Below, piece by piece: positions 7,288 through 15,872 of a stretch of DNA of 64,000 nucleotides (the stretch's first letter is position 1; the number at the start of each line of letters is the position of its first letter). The stretch is from Paenibacillus planticolens. GTDB taxonomy: Bacteria; Bacillota; Bacilli; Paenibacillales; NBRC-103111. Location: NCBI RefSeq assembly GCF_013141725.1, contig NZ_WHNZ01000040.1, positions 62,001-126,000 of the forward strand. The letters are read 5' to 3'. Under the pieces are notes generated by a model. The model saw nothing but the letters and a program-made list of their open reading frames with translations, was not told where the DNA came from and did no database searches. The position numbers and the translations under genes were made by a program.

Positions 7288-9600
7288 ATGAATTCTCTTT
7301 CTATTTACCCTACTCCATCAGGCTCTAAACCTGCCAACGAGCAAAAAGTTCCGCATGCGCAGATGGCTCGTTTAACGAATAGTTCGGATTTTGTGACGGA
7401 CGAGGACCAAGATGCTTATTTTTTTCGCGATTTGGAACGTCATCGGATTATGCTGAATGAAGCGCAAGTGCAGGCTGTGCGCCATTATAAGGGGCCTCTT
7501 CTCACATTAGCGGGAGCAGGTTCAGGGAAAACAACGGTATTGGTGTGCCGGGTCGCTTATTTGCTGTGCGTTCAGAGGGTGCATCCGTCCAATGTGCTGC
7601 TGATTACTTTTTCGAAAAAAGCCGCCGAAGAAATGCGGGAACGCCTCGCTTCTCTACCGGGTCTTGATACAAGTGTAACCCACTCCATGCAGGTCAGGAC
7701 CTTTCATGCGTTTTGTCTGCGTTTGCTGCGTATGAACGGGTTCAATCAAGAGATTTTGAGCGACGGCCGCTATCAGCAAATTGTGTTCAAGCGCATTATG
7801 CTGAGTATGGGGCTTCAGGATGCTTACCAGCCCGAGGTTCTTATTGCTCTCCTTTCCTCCTATAAAATGCAGCTGATCGAAGTCAGCGAACTTCCCGAAA
7901 ATACGGAAGAAGATCAGGAGATGAAACGAATTTTTCTGCAATATGAACAGTGGAAAATGGAACAGATGAAGATCGACTTCGATGATATTTTGATCCTCGC
8001 GCATCAATTATTGCAGCAAAACGCAGACATCCTGCGCTCGCTGGAGCGAAAATTTACTTATATCAGCGTCGACGAGTTTCAGGATACAAACACGGTGCAG
8101 TATGAAATTATTAAAATGATTGCGCGAAATCATCAAAATTTGATGGTTGTCGGCGATGACGATCAGACGATTTATTCATTTAACGGCGCGCGGAATGAAT
8201 TTATTTTACAATTCCACAAGCAGTATCCCACAGCGGCAACGGTCACACTCGATATCAACTATCGTTCCACTTCGAGCATTGTCGGGCTGGGGAATGCCAT
8301 CATTAAGCATAACGTGCAGCGTAAAAACAAGACGCTGCTAGCCACCAAGCAAAGTGAAACGAAACCGCTGTATGTCAGGCCTGCAAGCAGCGACGATGAG
8401 GCCGATTGGTTGATCAACGATATCCGGGTCAAAGTCGCCGAGGGTGATTATTCGTATGGGGATTTTGCTATTTTGTACCGGACGCAAAGCAACAGCAGGG
8501 CGATTATTGAGCAGTTGATTCTGCATAATTTGCCGTTTGTCGACTATGGCAGCAGCGATTCCTTCTATGAGCAGTGGATGGTGAAGCCGATTATCGATCA
8601 TCTCCGGATTGCCTATGAACGCCGCAATTTCGAAGCGATCGAGGGTGTCCTCCCCTCATTATATATCGGACGTGACCAAGGCATGCGCATCATTCAAGAG
8701 CAGGAAGCGCTTCAGGCCAAAAAGTGGCCGCTCATCCATCTGCTGGGCTTGCCGCAGCTGAAGGATTTTCAGAAGGAAAAGATAAAAAGCCGCATCAGAC
8801 TTATCAAATCGCTTGTCGACATGAAACCTTTGGAAGCCATTCAAGCGATCCGCAAGGACTTCTATGATGCTTTTCTGGAGACAAACAAACGCAGCAAGCT
8901 TACGCATCACCGGGAAATGCTGAAGGAGACGCTGGACGAGCTGGAGTCCTCTGCCAAGCGTTTCGATTCGGTGGAGCAGTTCCTTTATTTTATCCATGAA
9001 GTCGCAGAAAAACGCACGGAGATGAGCGCACTGCAAAAAGGCCATGCCGCGAATCGAATCTCGCTCATGACCATCCACAAATCAAAGGGCCTCGAGTTCA
9101 ATGTGGTCTACTTGCTCTGTGCGATTGAGGGCAACATGCCGCACAGCTCGGCACTGGAGGCGAACCAGCTGAACGATGTTCAGCTGGCAGGTGTTACCGC
9201 GCGCGACAAGACGGCCGCTGCCCTGGAGGAAGAACGGCGGCTCGCCTACGTCGCCGTCACGCGCGCCAAGGCCGAGCTGCTGATCAGCTCGCCGGCGTAC
9301 TATCGCGGGAAGAAGGCTGAGCCTTCCCGCTTCCTGCTGTCCGCGTTCCCTGACGCGGACCGGTCTGACAGCCGCAAGCCTGCGGCGGCTGTGGCCGTGA
9401 AGGCAGCCGCGCCGAGGGCGGCTGCCGCTGCGAAGCCCGCCGCGACGGAGCTGGTCGCGGCGTGGGTCTGCAATCAGGCCGGCTGCAAGGCCTGGTCGCG
9501 CATTTCTTCGCCGCAGGAATCGCGGCGAACGGCGAAGCCGTGCCCCTTGTGCGGCGGGGCCATGGTCAAGGGCAGCAGGCTCGTCCCACCTGCCCGCTAG
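7288..9600 (+). CDS. UvrD/Rep-type superfamily 1A DNA helicase with C-terminal zinc ribbon
   Basis: A 770-aa 3'-5' DNA helicase. Walker A 'GAGSGKT' is at residues 76-82, motif II 'VDEFQDTN' near 258, then 'GDDDQTIYSFNGA', and C-terminal motifs 'LMTIHKSKGLEF' and 'RRLAYVAVTRAKAEL'. It has a 50-aa N-terminal extension before the Q motif. After the helicase core, an Ala/Pro-rich linker (about 690-725) leads to four cysteines in the pattern C-x4-C and C-x2-C, a likely zinc ribbon. It is not the canonical PcrA, which sits with ligA, and is probably an accessory repair helicase. Codons in the linker are very GC-rich. It is followed by a 660-base gap. Confidence 0.9.
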   Translation: MNSLSIYPTPSGSKPANEQKVPHAQMARLTNSSDFVTDEDQDAYFFRDLERHRIMLNEAQVQAVRHYKGPLLTLAGAGSGKTTVLVCRVAYLLCVQRVHPSNVLLITFSKKAAEEMRERLASLPGLDTSVTHSMQVRTFHAFCLRLLRMNGFNQEILSDGRYQQIVFKRIMLSMGLQDAYQPEVLIALLSSYKMQLIEVSELPENTEEDQEMKRIFLQYEQWKMEQMKIDFDDILILAHQLLQQNADILRSLERKFTYISVDEFQDTNTVQYEIIKMIARNHQNLMVVGDDDQTIYSFNGARNEFILQFHKQYPTAATVTLDINYRSTSSIVGLGNAIIKHNVQRKNKTLLATKQSETKPLYVRPASSDDEADWLINDIRVKVAEGDYSYGDFAILYRTQSNSRAIIEQLILHNLPFVDYGSSDSFYEQWMVKPIIDHLRIAYERRNFEAIEGVLPSLYIGRDQGMRIIQEQEALQAKKWPLIHLLGLPQLKDFQKEKIKSRIRLIKSLVDMKPLEAIQAIRKDFYDAFLETNKRSKLTHHREMLKETLDELESSAKRFDSVEQFLYFIHEVAEKRTEMSALQKGHAANRISLMTIHKSKGLEFNVVYLLCAIEGNMPHSSALEANQLNDVQLAGVTARDKTAAALEEERRLAYVAVTRAKAELLISSPAYYRGKKAEPSRFLLSAFPDADRSDSRKPAAAVAVKAAAPRAAAAAKPAATELVAAWVCNQAGCKAWSRISSPQESRRTAKPCPLCGGAMVKGSRLVPPAR

Positions 9601-9657
9601 CGCGCGGCGGCGGCTTGCATGCTTGCAGGTTTACGGTGAGTGCGCGGAGTTTCTGCT

Positions 9658-9882
9658 CACGGACACAACGAGGGAAAGAACCCCTATATTCCCGTCCATA
9701 CGGACACAGCAGCCGTTAAATTAGAGAAAAACGTTATGTTTCACTTCTAACGGACACCAGATGCTTTATTTGCCGGTTTCAGGGTGAAAGCAGGCCCCCA
9801 ACGAGCAAATAACGACGTTGGTGTCCGTTGCACACTCTAAGGGGCTCTTTTTCACCGAATATGGGCTTCTCTGTCCGTTAGC
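9658..9882. repeat. Four-arm intergenic element, family D (with an extra arm)
   Basis: Forward arms built on ACGGACAC lie at 9658-9690, 9699-9722 and 9748-9772; reverse arms carrying GTGTCCG or CTGTCCG lie at 9805-9830 and 9855-9882. The third forward arm (TAACGGACACCAGATGCTTT) and first reverse arm (reverse complement CAACGGACACCAACGTCGTT) match best, as nested pairing would require. Spacing is 41-57 bases. The gap lies between convergent genes and is shared with family E. Nothing coding is convincing between 9601 and 10262. Confidence 0.65.
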
Positions 9883-9961
9883 GAGGCGTAAGACTGCTCG
9901 ATAGGCTGAGCAAGCAGCCTTCAGAGCTTTTGCCGCAGGAACTACCTCATAAAAAAGCACT

Positions 9962-10147
9962 CATTGGACGAATTCCAATGAAGATGCCCTGCAGACGTAT
10001 TATTTCTTCATTTCGTTGGATGAAATCCAACAAGAGCCGCTGAAAAGGTGCGAAAACCTACCAAATTCATCATCCCCGTTGGATTTTGTCCAATGTGATT
10101 GGCATTTAAGCATCAAAAATCGCCTGTTCGTTGGAATTCATCCAACG
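9962..10147. repeat. Four-arm intergenic element, family E
   Basis: Each arm is itself a near-palindrome. Forward: TTGGACGAATTCCAA (9962-9980 region) and TTGGATGAAATCCAA (10014-10031). Reverse: TTGGATTTTGTCCAA (10077-10095) and TTGGAATTCATCCAA (10129-10147). The outer two arms match 14 of 15 after reverse complementing and the inner two 13 of 15, the pattern expected of nested hairpins kept by selection or recent origin. Spacing is 52, 63 and 52 bases. Confidence 0.75.
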
Positions 10148-10221
10148 AGCCTAAGTCTCCTCTGGCGTTGCTCCCCTCCCCTTCGCCCAACATGAATAAG
10201 GGGGAAGCTTCTATCAAAAAA

Positions 10222-10255
10222 AAAGACGAAGCAGTCTAAAGACCGCTTCGTCTTT
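10222..10255. terminator. Bidirectional terminator after tpx
   Basis: AAAGACGAAGC and GCTTCGTCTTT form an 11-bp stem with A-run before and T-run after, so it works on either strand. It lies just beyond the tpx stop codon. Confidence 0.85.
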
Positions 10256-10262
10256 TTTGCAT

Positions 10263-10787
10263 TTATACAAGCTCCTTCAACGCTTGAAGGGCCGCGTCGT
10301 AATTCGGATGCTCCTTCATTTCCGTTAAATACTCTACATAGCGAACGGTATTGTTCGCATCCAAGATGAAGATCGCCCGTTGATCCAGCTGAATCTCTTT
10401 AATCAACACGCCGTATGCTTGCCCGAAAGCGCGATTTTTGTAATCGGACAGGGTGATGACTTTGTCGATGCCGGCAGCTCCGCAGAACCGGCTTTGCGCA
10501 AAAGGAAGATCGACCGAAATCGTCAGAATGACCACGTCATCCCCAAGCTTATCGGCTTCCACATTGAAACGGCGCGTCTGCGCATCGCAAGTCCCTGTAT
10601 CTACCGAAGGAACAACGGAGATCAGCTTCACTTTGCCTGCGTAATCCGACAAGCTGACTTCTGTCAGGAGATCTTTATTCACCTTGAAATCAGGCGCTTG
10701 ATCGCCCACCTTAATCTCTGGACCCAGCAGGGTTACCGGGTTCCCTCCAACAGTTGCTATTCCTGTGCGCTCTTGTATTTGTGTCAT
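10263..10787 (-). CDS. tpx: Thiol peroxidase (atypical 2-Cys peroxiredoxin)
   Basis: Reduces hydrogen and organic peroxides using thioredoxin. The 174-aa protein has the Tpx peroxidatic site 'PSVDTGTCDAQTRRF' with Cys67 and the resolving Cys102 in 'QSRFCGAAG'. GGAGG precedes the start. It follows trxA by 72 bases on the same strand, so the order trxB, trxA, tpx puts the peroxidase with both of its electron donors in one unit or two closely linked units. Ends at the terminator 10222-10255. Confidence 0.96.
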   Translation of the reverse strand: MTQIQERTGIATVGGNPVTLLGPEIKVGDQAPDFKVNKDLLTEVSLSDYAGKVKLISVVPSVDTGTCDAQTRRFNVEADKLGDDVVILTISVDLPFAQSRFCGAAGIDKVITLSDYKNRAFGQAYGVLIKEIQLDQRAIFILDANNTVRYVEYLTEMKEHPNYDAALQALKELV

Positions 10788-10859
10788 TGTGATGCCTCCT
10801 GAATGGTTTTATAGGTTGTTTTCGTTTATATGTTAAAAGGTTAGCTCGAACCGGCTGGA

Positions 10860-11171
10860 TTAAGCTTGCTCGATAACGGCTTTAAGCTTTTCTTTGGATT
10901 GCACGCCGACAAGCTGGTCAACGACTTGCCCGTCTTTGAAAACGAGCAGGGTTGGAATGCTCATTACGTTATATTTGGCAGCAGACTCGGGGTTGTCGTC
11001 CACATTGATTTTTACGATTTTCGCTTTTTCACCGATCTCGGCTGAAAGTTCATCCAAAATCGGAGCGATCATTTTACAAGGTCCGCACCAAGGTGCCCAG
11101 AAATCGACGAGTACGGTACCCGCTTTGGTCTCATTTTGAAACGTTGCATCGGAAATTTGGTTAACTGACAT
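10860..11171 (-). CDS. trxA: Thioredoxin
   Basis: Small cytoplasmic dithiol-disulfide reductant, 103 aa, with active site WCGPC (Cys29 and Cys32), the following 'KMIAPILDEL' helix and the cis-Pro loop 'MSIPTLLVF'. AGGAGG is well placed before the start. It lies 41 bases downstream of trxB on the same strand; pairing of reductase and thioredoxin in one operon gives a complete NADPH-to-peroxidase chain with tpx. Confidence 0.96.
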   Translation of the reverse strand: MSVNQISDATFQNETKAGTVLVDFWAPWCGPCKMIAPILDELSAEIGEKAKIVKINVDDNPESAAKYNVMSIPTLLVFKDGQVVDQLVGVQSKEKLKAVIEQA

Positions 11172-11212
11172 AGCTGATTCCTCCTAGAAAATGATAGTTA
11201 TCTGATGTTACC

Positions 11213-12142
11213 TTACGCATGCTGCTCAGAAATAAATCGTTCTGCATCGAGTGCCGCCATACAACCGCTGCCTGCCGATGTAATAGCTTGGCGATAGATG
11301 CGGTCCTGCACATCGCCACAGGCGAATACGCCAGGCACCGCTGTTTGGGACGTTCCCGGAATGACCTGCAGATAGCCAAGCTCATCGGTTGGCAGTTGAC
11401 CGCCCAAGAAACCGGTGTTCGGCGTATGCCCAATGGCTAGAAAAATCCCGTCCGCCTCCAGCAGCTCTTCCTCACCCGTCTCGTTGTTGAGCACTTTCAG
11501 TCCGCTTACTCCCATAGGTCCGGCCACTACTTCAAGCGGTGTGCGGTTTAAACTCCAGGCAACTTTGTCATTGCCGCGGGCGTGATCCTGCATAATTTTC
11601 GACGCCTTTAACTCATCGCGACGGTGCACGACACGCACTTCCGATGCGAACCGGGTCAAGAATTGCGCTTCCTCCATCGCGGTATCCCCGCCGCCAATCA
11701 CGATAATTTTCTTATTTCTGAAGAAAAATCCGTCACAAGTGGCACAGGTGCTGACACCCCTTCCGATATTCTCAGTTTCGCCTGGGATACCCAACTTTTT
11801 GGCCGAGGCGCCAGTGGAAATAATGAGCGAGTCAGCCGTCAACTGACCCCCATCCTCTAGAAATAAAGTAAACGGCCGTTTCGACATGTCGACTTCCGTA
11901 ACCCGGCCCGACTGGATCGTCGCACCGAAGCGTAGCGCCTGCCTCCGCATGTTGTCCATAAGCTCTGGGCCCATAATGCCATCCGGAAAGCCAGGGAAGT
12001 TATCCACTTCGGTTGTCGTCGTTAACTGGCCTCCAGGTTGAGTTCCTTCAATGATAAGTGGAGCGATATTCGCTCTTGCCAGATAAATAGCAGCAGTTAA
12101 TCCCGCCGGGCCCGTTCCGATAATGATCGCTTTGTGATGCAT
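11213..12142 (-). CDS. trxB: Thioredoxin-disulfide reductase
   Basis: FAD enzyme that passes electrons from NADPH to thioredoxin. The 309-aa protein shows the N-terminal FAD motif 'IIGTGPAGLTAAIYLARA', redox pair CATC (Cys133, Cys136), the NADPH motif 'VIGGGDTAMEEAQFL' and the C-terminal FAD motif 'GVFACGDVQD'. The start is preceded by AAAGGAGG. It is the first gene of the trxB-trxA-tpx cluster; a good promoter and a 20-bp palindrome lie upstream. Confidence 0.97.
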   Translation of the reverse strand: MHHKAIIIGTGPAGLTAAIYLARANIAPLIIEGTQPGGQLTTTTEVDNFPGFPDGIMGPELMDNMRRQALRFGATIQSGRVTEVDMSKRPFTLFLEDGGQLTADSLIISTGASAKKLGIPGETENIGRGVSTCATCDGFFFRNKKIIVIGGGDTAMEEAQFLTRFASEVRVVHRRDELKASKIMQDHARGNDKVAWSLNRTPLEVVAGPMGVSGLKVLNNETGEEELLEADGIFLAIGHTPNTGFLGGQLPTDELGYLQVIPGTSQTAVPGVFACGDVQDRIYRQAITSAGSGCMAALDAERFISEQHA

Positions 12143-12244
12143 AGAAGTGCCTCCTTTTGAAGGTGCTTAGAATTTATTTGTTTATTTGCTTTGCTCCACC
12201 ATTGTTTTGTTAGCAAATTAATTTGATGCAATCTTTATGAGTAA

Positions 12245-12273
12245 ATCGTATCAAATCCATCTCGATTTGTCAA
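12245..12273 (-). promoter_or_regulatory. Putative sigma-A promoter of trxB
   Basis: On the minus strand, TTGACA (12268-12273) and TACGAT (12245-12250) are separated by 17 bases, about 100 bases before the trxB start. The -35 box is a perfect consensus. Confidence 0.65.
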
Positions 12274-12276
12274 CAA

Positions 12277-12296
12277 TTATATTGTGTACAATATAA
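12277..12296. promoter_or_regulatory. 20-bp palindrome next to the trxB promoter, candidate operator
   Basis: TTATATTG-TGTA-CAATATAA has perfect 8-bp arms and lies three bases upstream of the trxB -35 box. Size and AT-rich arms fit a MarR/DUF24-type redox regulator, but I see no regulator gene next to it, so the protein is unknown. Confidence 0.45.
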
Positions 12297-12429
12297 ATTA
12301 AGGCGCCGACCCACTGCCATAATCCCCCTATGCATTCATTAAACATTCAGTTGGCCTTCATGTGGGCTTCAGACTCCGTTGGCATAATAGAAGCATGTCC
12401 TCCAGAGACACAAACTGAAAGGAGCAATT

Positions 12430-13344
12430 ATGAAAAATACACATAAATCATCAAATGGCACGTGGAAATGGGTGTCGGCTCTCTTGGTCCTCAGCCTTGT
12501 CGCTTATATCGCCTTTTACCCTCCGACTAAGAAAACAGCTCAGATGCCGGTAACACCTGTAGCCAAAGTCAACGGCGTCACGATCAACTCTGACCAATTG
12601 TATACTGCCATGCTGGCTGGTGGTGGCGAGCAGACGCTTGATTCCATGATTTCAGAAGAGATCATTAATCAGGAGGGGCAAAAAGCAGGGGTTCAAGTCA
12701 CCGATGACGATATTAACAAGGAAATAACTTCCGTTAAAGGCTCCTATGGTTCGGATGCTGAGTTTCAGCAGGCTCTTACTTCCTATGGAATGACGTTAGA
12801 CGACTTAAAGAAAAGCATGAAATCGCAAGTGCTCTTGAAAAAGATTTTAGCGCCTCAAGTCAAGATTACCGATGACGATATCAAAAAGTACTACGATGAA
12901 AATCTGGAAACCTTGAAGGTGCCGGAGCAAGTTCAGGCTTCTCATATCTCGGTTGCAACGAAAGAAGAAGCGGATGCCATTCTGGCTGAGTTGAAAAATG
13001 GCGGTGACTTTGCCGCAATCGCCAAAGACAAATCGCTAGACACGGCAACCAAAGACAACGCCGGTTCTCTTGGCTACATTTCGAAAGGAAGTGGAGACGA
13101 AGCGTTCGATACCGCGGCCTTCGCTTTAAAAACTGGCGAGACAAGCGGTGCTGTGAAGACAAGCTCAGGGTATGACATCATTAAAGTAACGGATCACAAA
13201 GCAGCGTATACCCCTACCATGGAGGAGAAAAAAGAGGATATTACAACAGCAATCACCAACCAGCAGTTGGCCTCTCTCTCAAACACATGGCTGCAGGAGA
13301 AAAAGTCCCAATCCACGATTGAGAACTATTTAAAGAAAGCCTAA
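12430..13344 (+). CDS. Membrane-anchored peptidylprolyl isomerase/foldase, PrsA/SurA type
   Basis: Likely assists folding of exported proteins on the outer face of the membrane. 304 aa: an N-terminal helix (about residues 12-30) without a lipobox cysteine, a SurA-N-like chaperone region (about 40-150, 'VAKVNGVTINSDQLYTAML' start trimmed), and a PpiC rotamase domain (about 165-265: 'QASHISVATKEEADAIL', 'AGSLGYISKGSGDEAFDTAAF', 'TSSGYDIIKVTDHK'). Classical PrsA is a lipoprotein; here the anchor is an uncleaved helix or a cleaved signal. RBS AAAGGAG. It is divergent from trxB and convergent with pdaA. Confidence 0.88.
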   Translation: MKNTHKSSNGTWKWVSALLVLSLVAYIAFYPPTKKTAQMPVTPVAKVNGVTINSDQLYTAMLAGGGEQTLDSMISEEIINQEGQKAGVQVTDDDINKEITSVKGSYGSDAEFQQALTSYGMTLDDLKKSMKSQVLLKKILAPQVKITDDDIKKYYDENLETLKVPEQVQASHISVATKEEADAILAELKNGGDFAAIAKDKSLDTATKDNAGSLGYISKGSGDEAFDTAAFALKTGETSGAVKTSSGYDIIKVTDHKAAYTPTMEEKKEDITTAITNQQLASLSNTWLQEKKSQSTIENYLKKA

Positions 13345-13364
13345 TACATGGATTCGGCTTAACC

Positions 13365-13405
13365 AGGGCCGCCCCCAAGTAGACAATCTACTTGGGGGCG
13401 GCCCT
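13365..13405. terminator. Bidirectional terminator, perfect 19-bp stem
   Basis: AGGGCCGCCCCCAAGTAGA and its exact complement flank a 3-nt loop, followed by TTTT. It separates the convergent foldase and pdaA genes. Confidence 0.9.
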
Positions 13406-13415
13406 TTTGGTCATT

Positions 13416-14186
13416 CTATGGTGAACGAGTTTTCATTTCATCCAAACTTTTGAACTGATACCCCTGACTTCTGGCATCGTCAATGATTTTGCCAAGCGCC
13501 TCCGTGTTGTCTTTGGATACGGAATGCAGCAAAATCACCGCGCCCGGATGCAACTGCGCCATCACATTTTTGTAGGCATACTCCCAGCCCTTTTGCTGCT
13601 TGGGTTCCCAGTCGCGGTACGCAATGGACCAGAATACGTTCGTATAGCCAAGCTGGCGGCTGACGGCCAATGATTGACCGTTGAAGATGCCCCGCGGCGT
13701 GCGCAAATAATGCATCTCCTTCTGCCCTGTAACGGCGATGACGCCATCTCGGACTTGGTCGAGCTCTTTCTTAATGCGCTCCGCCGAAATTTGGCTCATA
13801 TCCGGATGGCTCCAAGAATGGTTGCCGATCAAATGGCCTTCTGCCGCCATGCGCTTCAGCAGTTCAGGCTCGGTTTTGATGTAATGCCCGGTTACAAAGA
13901 AGATGGCAGGCACTTGCTTTTCTTTAAGCACATCCAAAATTTTACCGGTATACCCCTGCTCATACCCGTTATCGAACGTCAGGTACAGCTCTTTGACTGC
14001 GAGATCGCCTGTAAAAATAGCCCCGTGCTGCTTCAACAAACTTTTGAAGCCTTCTTCATCAATGGATGGGCGCTGTCCGTTGACACTTTTTTTGAAGCCG
14101 AAATGATAGGACCCGTCAGCGGAAACGAGCGTGGCCTGTCCGAGCAGCATCGCCAGCACGACGGTAAGGATACGGATGTAATTCAC
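13416..14186 (-). CDS. pdaA: Delta-lactam-biosynthetic polysaccharide deacetylase (spore cortex)
   Basis: Removes the N-acetyl group during muramic-delta-lactam formation in spore cortex peptidoglycan, a mark needed for germination lytic enzymes. The NodB domain shows 'LTFDNGYEQG' (the PdaA-type Asn variant), the metal histidines in 'IGNHSWSHPDM', 'RTPRGIFN' and 'ILLHSVSKDN'. The frame runs up to 14270, but GTG at 14186 has AAGGAG upstream and gives a clean signal peptide ending '..TLVSADG'; this start gives 256 aa, near the family's usual size. It fits the gerA-type operon elsewhere in the window. Confidence 0.9.
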   Translation of the reverse strand: MNYIRILTVVLAMLLGQATLVSADGSYHFGFKKSVNGQRPSIDEEGFKSLLKQHGAIFTGDLAVKELYLTFDNGYEQGYTGKILDVLKEKQVPAIFFVTGHYIKTEPELLKRMAAEGHLIGNHSWSHPDMSQISAERIKKELDQVRDGVIAVTGQKEMHYLRTPRGIFNGQSLAVSRQLGYTNVFWSIAYRDWEPKQQKGWEYAYKNVMAQLHPGAVILLHSVSKDNTEALGKIIDDARSQGYQFKSLDEMKTRSP

Positions 14187-14328
14187 GGGTGCAGATTCAC
14201 TCCTTGCCTTCTGTGGTTTGGTAAAGCCTACATAGACTAGACTTTTACTAATATGCCTCAGGAAAGACAAGAGTAGGCGTGCATCCAGCAGGGTAATATT
14301 GGATATCGATCAGGCCGCCGCCGACTGC

Positions 14329-15447
14329 TTAATTGATCATTTTTCCGAAGATCTTCACGATATCCGCGCGAAAGGAATGTCCCACCAATTTCTGAATTTC
14401 TGCATAAGCATCGCGCTGTGACATCTCCTGCCTGTAGGAGCGCGGCGTCGTTAGCGCCAGGAATACTTCTACGAGGCCAAGCATCTGCGACAGCAGCGGA
14501 ATCTGGTCTCCTGCAAGCCGGTACGGGTAGCCGGTGCCGTCCACTTTTTCATGATGATATAAGAAAGCTTTCTCCACCTCTTGAAAATCGGGGATTCCTT
14601 CGCACAATTCCTTTGCCATGTAACAATGCTCCTGGACGACTTCGAATTCGAATTCGGACAGCTTTCCTTCCTTTTCGAACATATAATCCGGGAGCTTAAC
14701 CCTGCTTACAAAATGCAGAAGAGACAGCAGATCAATCTCCCACTCCTGTACGTGCAATCCTCCATGTGCTTTCACAAGCGATTTGAGCAGTGCGCTCATT
14801 TCTCCGATTTCTTTCCGTGACGTTTGGGTTTTCCGTTCGCCGACCGGAATGAAGCTTTGCAGCAGGTTAATCACCTGCTGTTTCTGCCGCTGAAGTGCCA
14901 AAGCTTCAATACGCTTTTCACTCTGATTGCGCGCAATCAGGATTACGCTCCCCAGAATCGCGCTGCCTAGCGTGTACACCCCTTTGGTTGTTGCAGCAAT
15001 CATCGGTGAAACGTCTCCAACGATAACCGCGGAAGGTTCGAATATATAGAGCATCACGACGTACGTCATAACAACGATGCATCCATATACATATATTTTG
15101 AAATCAACCAGCAAACTAAGCACGATGAGATAAAAGGCAATCGCAACCCACATGTGCCACAAAGACAAAGGATTGTACAGCGTAGTCACGACAACAACAG
15201 CAAAGATCATTAACGGTGATATTAGTTTCATATAAACATTTTCTTTCGGAAGATTCTTCTGAATCATAAAGATCCCCCAGCAGAAAAGCGCCACGGTCAG
15301 CGAGGTTACCAGATACAGATAAGAATCCGAGTCCTTGAGGAGAAGCCAATAGATCAATCCGCTTAGCGAACATACGGTTGCCATACTGGCAATAAGGAAC
15401 ATCAGCAGTTGGTCAATCGGCTGGCTCTTGAGGCGTTGCAAGTTCAT
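14329..15447 (-). CDS. Membrane HD-GYP-like protein with lost metal ligands
   Basis: 372 aa with about six hydrophobic helices in residues 1-170 and an HD-GYP-like domain in about 190-370. The GYP part is intact ('HHEKVDGTGYPYRL'), but the HD box reads 'LLHFVSRVKLP' where 'LLHDIGKIGVP' is usual, so Asp is replaced by Phe, and the later 'ADVFDALT' reads 'VEVFLALT'. The active c-di-GMP phosphodiesterase seen at 50-51 kb keeps all of these. It is probably catalytically dead and may bind c-di-GMP or a partner. Its ATG overlaps the stop of the receiver gene (ATGA), and its AAAAGGAG site lies inside that gene. Last gene of the operon. Confidence 0.8.
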   Translation of the reverse strand: MNLQRLKSQPIDQLLMFLIASMATVCSLSGLIYWLLLKDSDSYLYLVTSLTVALFCWGIFMIQKNLPKENVYMKLISPLMIFAVVVVTTLYNPLSLWHMWVAIAFYLIVLSLLVDFKIYVYGCIVVMTYVVMLYIFEPSAVIVGDVSPMIAATTKGVYTLGSAILGSVILIARNQSEKRIEALALQRQKQQVINLLQSFIPVGERKTQTSRKEIGEMSALLKSLVKAHGGLHVQEWEIDLLSLLHFVSRVKLPDYMFEKEGKLSEFEFEVVQEHCYMAKELCEGIPDFQEVEKAFLYHHEKVDGTGYPYRLAGDQIPLLSQMLGLVEVFLALTTPRSYRQEMSQRDAYAEIQKLVGHSFRADIVKIFGKMIN

Positions 15448-15872
15448 AAGAGCGAACTCCTTTTTGATACGGGATGGGTTTCGTGCTCTTTACATTGGAA
15501 ATAAGAACTCCCCTTCATGACCTCGTCAATCGTGGAAAGGATAACCTCAGGACTTGTATCTTTCATTAAATAGCCATCCACGCCTGCTTGAAAAGCCCGA
15601 TAAATATCCTCGCTTTCGTCAAAAGCAGTCAGGATAATGATTTTCATACGCGGATGGGAACCCTTCAGCATCTTCGCCCCCTCGATGATCGATGTGCCGG
15701 GCATCTTGAGGTCTGTCAGCAGAAGATCCGGCACTAAAGACAGGGATTGTTCAATGGCTTCATCGCCACTAGCTGCCTCGCCCATAACGGTATAGGCCCC
15801 ACAGCTCTCAAGCAGAATATGAAGGCCTGCTCTGACAAGGGAACGATCGTCAGCGATAACGACTTTATACAT
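15444..15872 (-). CDS. Stand-alone NarL-type receiver domain
   Basis: 142 aa from the ATG at 15872 (AAGGGG upstream; a GTG at 15890 is also in frame). It is a complete receiver: acidic pair 'IADD', phospho-acceptor Asp in 'LLTDLKMPG', Thr in 'IILTAFD' and Lys in 'YLMKDT'. The sequence is closest to NarL/LuxR-type regulators, yet it stops after about 20 further residues with no helix-turn-helix. The stop overlaps the start of the HD-GYP-like gene, and its end codons contain that gene's ribosome site, so the short tail looks selected and not a random truncation. Its output is probably protein-protein, perhaps onto the next gene product. Confidence 0.85.
   Translation of the reverse strand: MYKVVIADDRSLVRAGLHILLESCGAYTVMGEAASGDEAIEQSLSLVPDLLLTDLKMPGTSIIEGAKMLKGSHPRMKIIILTAFDESEDIYRAFQAGVDGYLMKDTSPEVILSTIDEVMKGSSYFQCKEHETHPVSKRSSLL

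Noticed and set aside
9962..10147. Regularly spaced motif resembling a CRISPR array
   Set aside because: Only four units, diverged, two in each orientation and self-palindromic; no cas genes; architecture matches the other four-arm elements.
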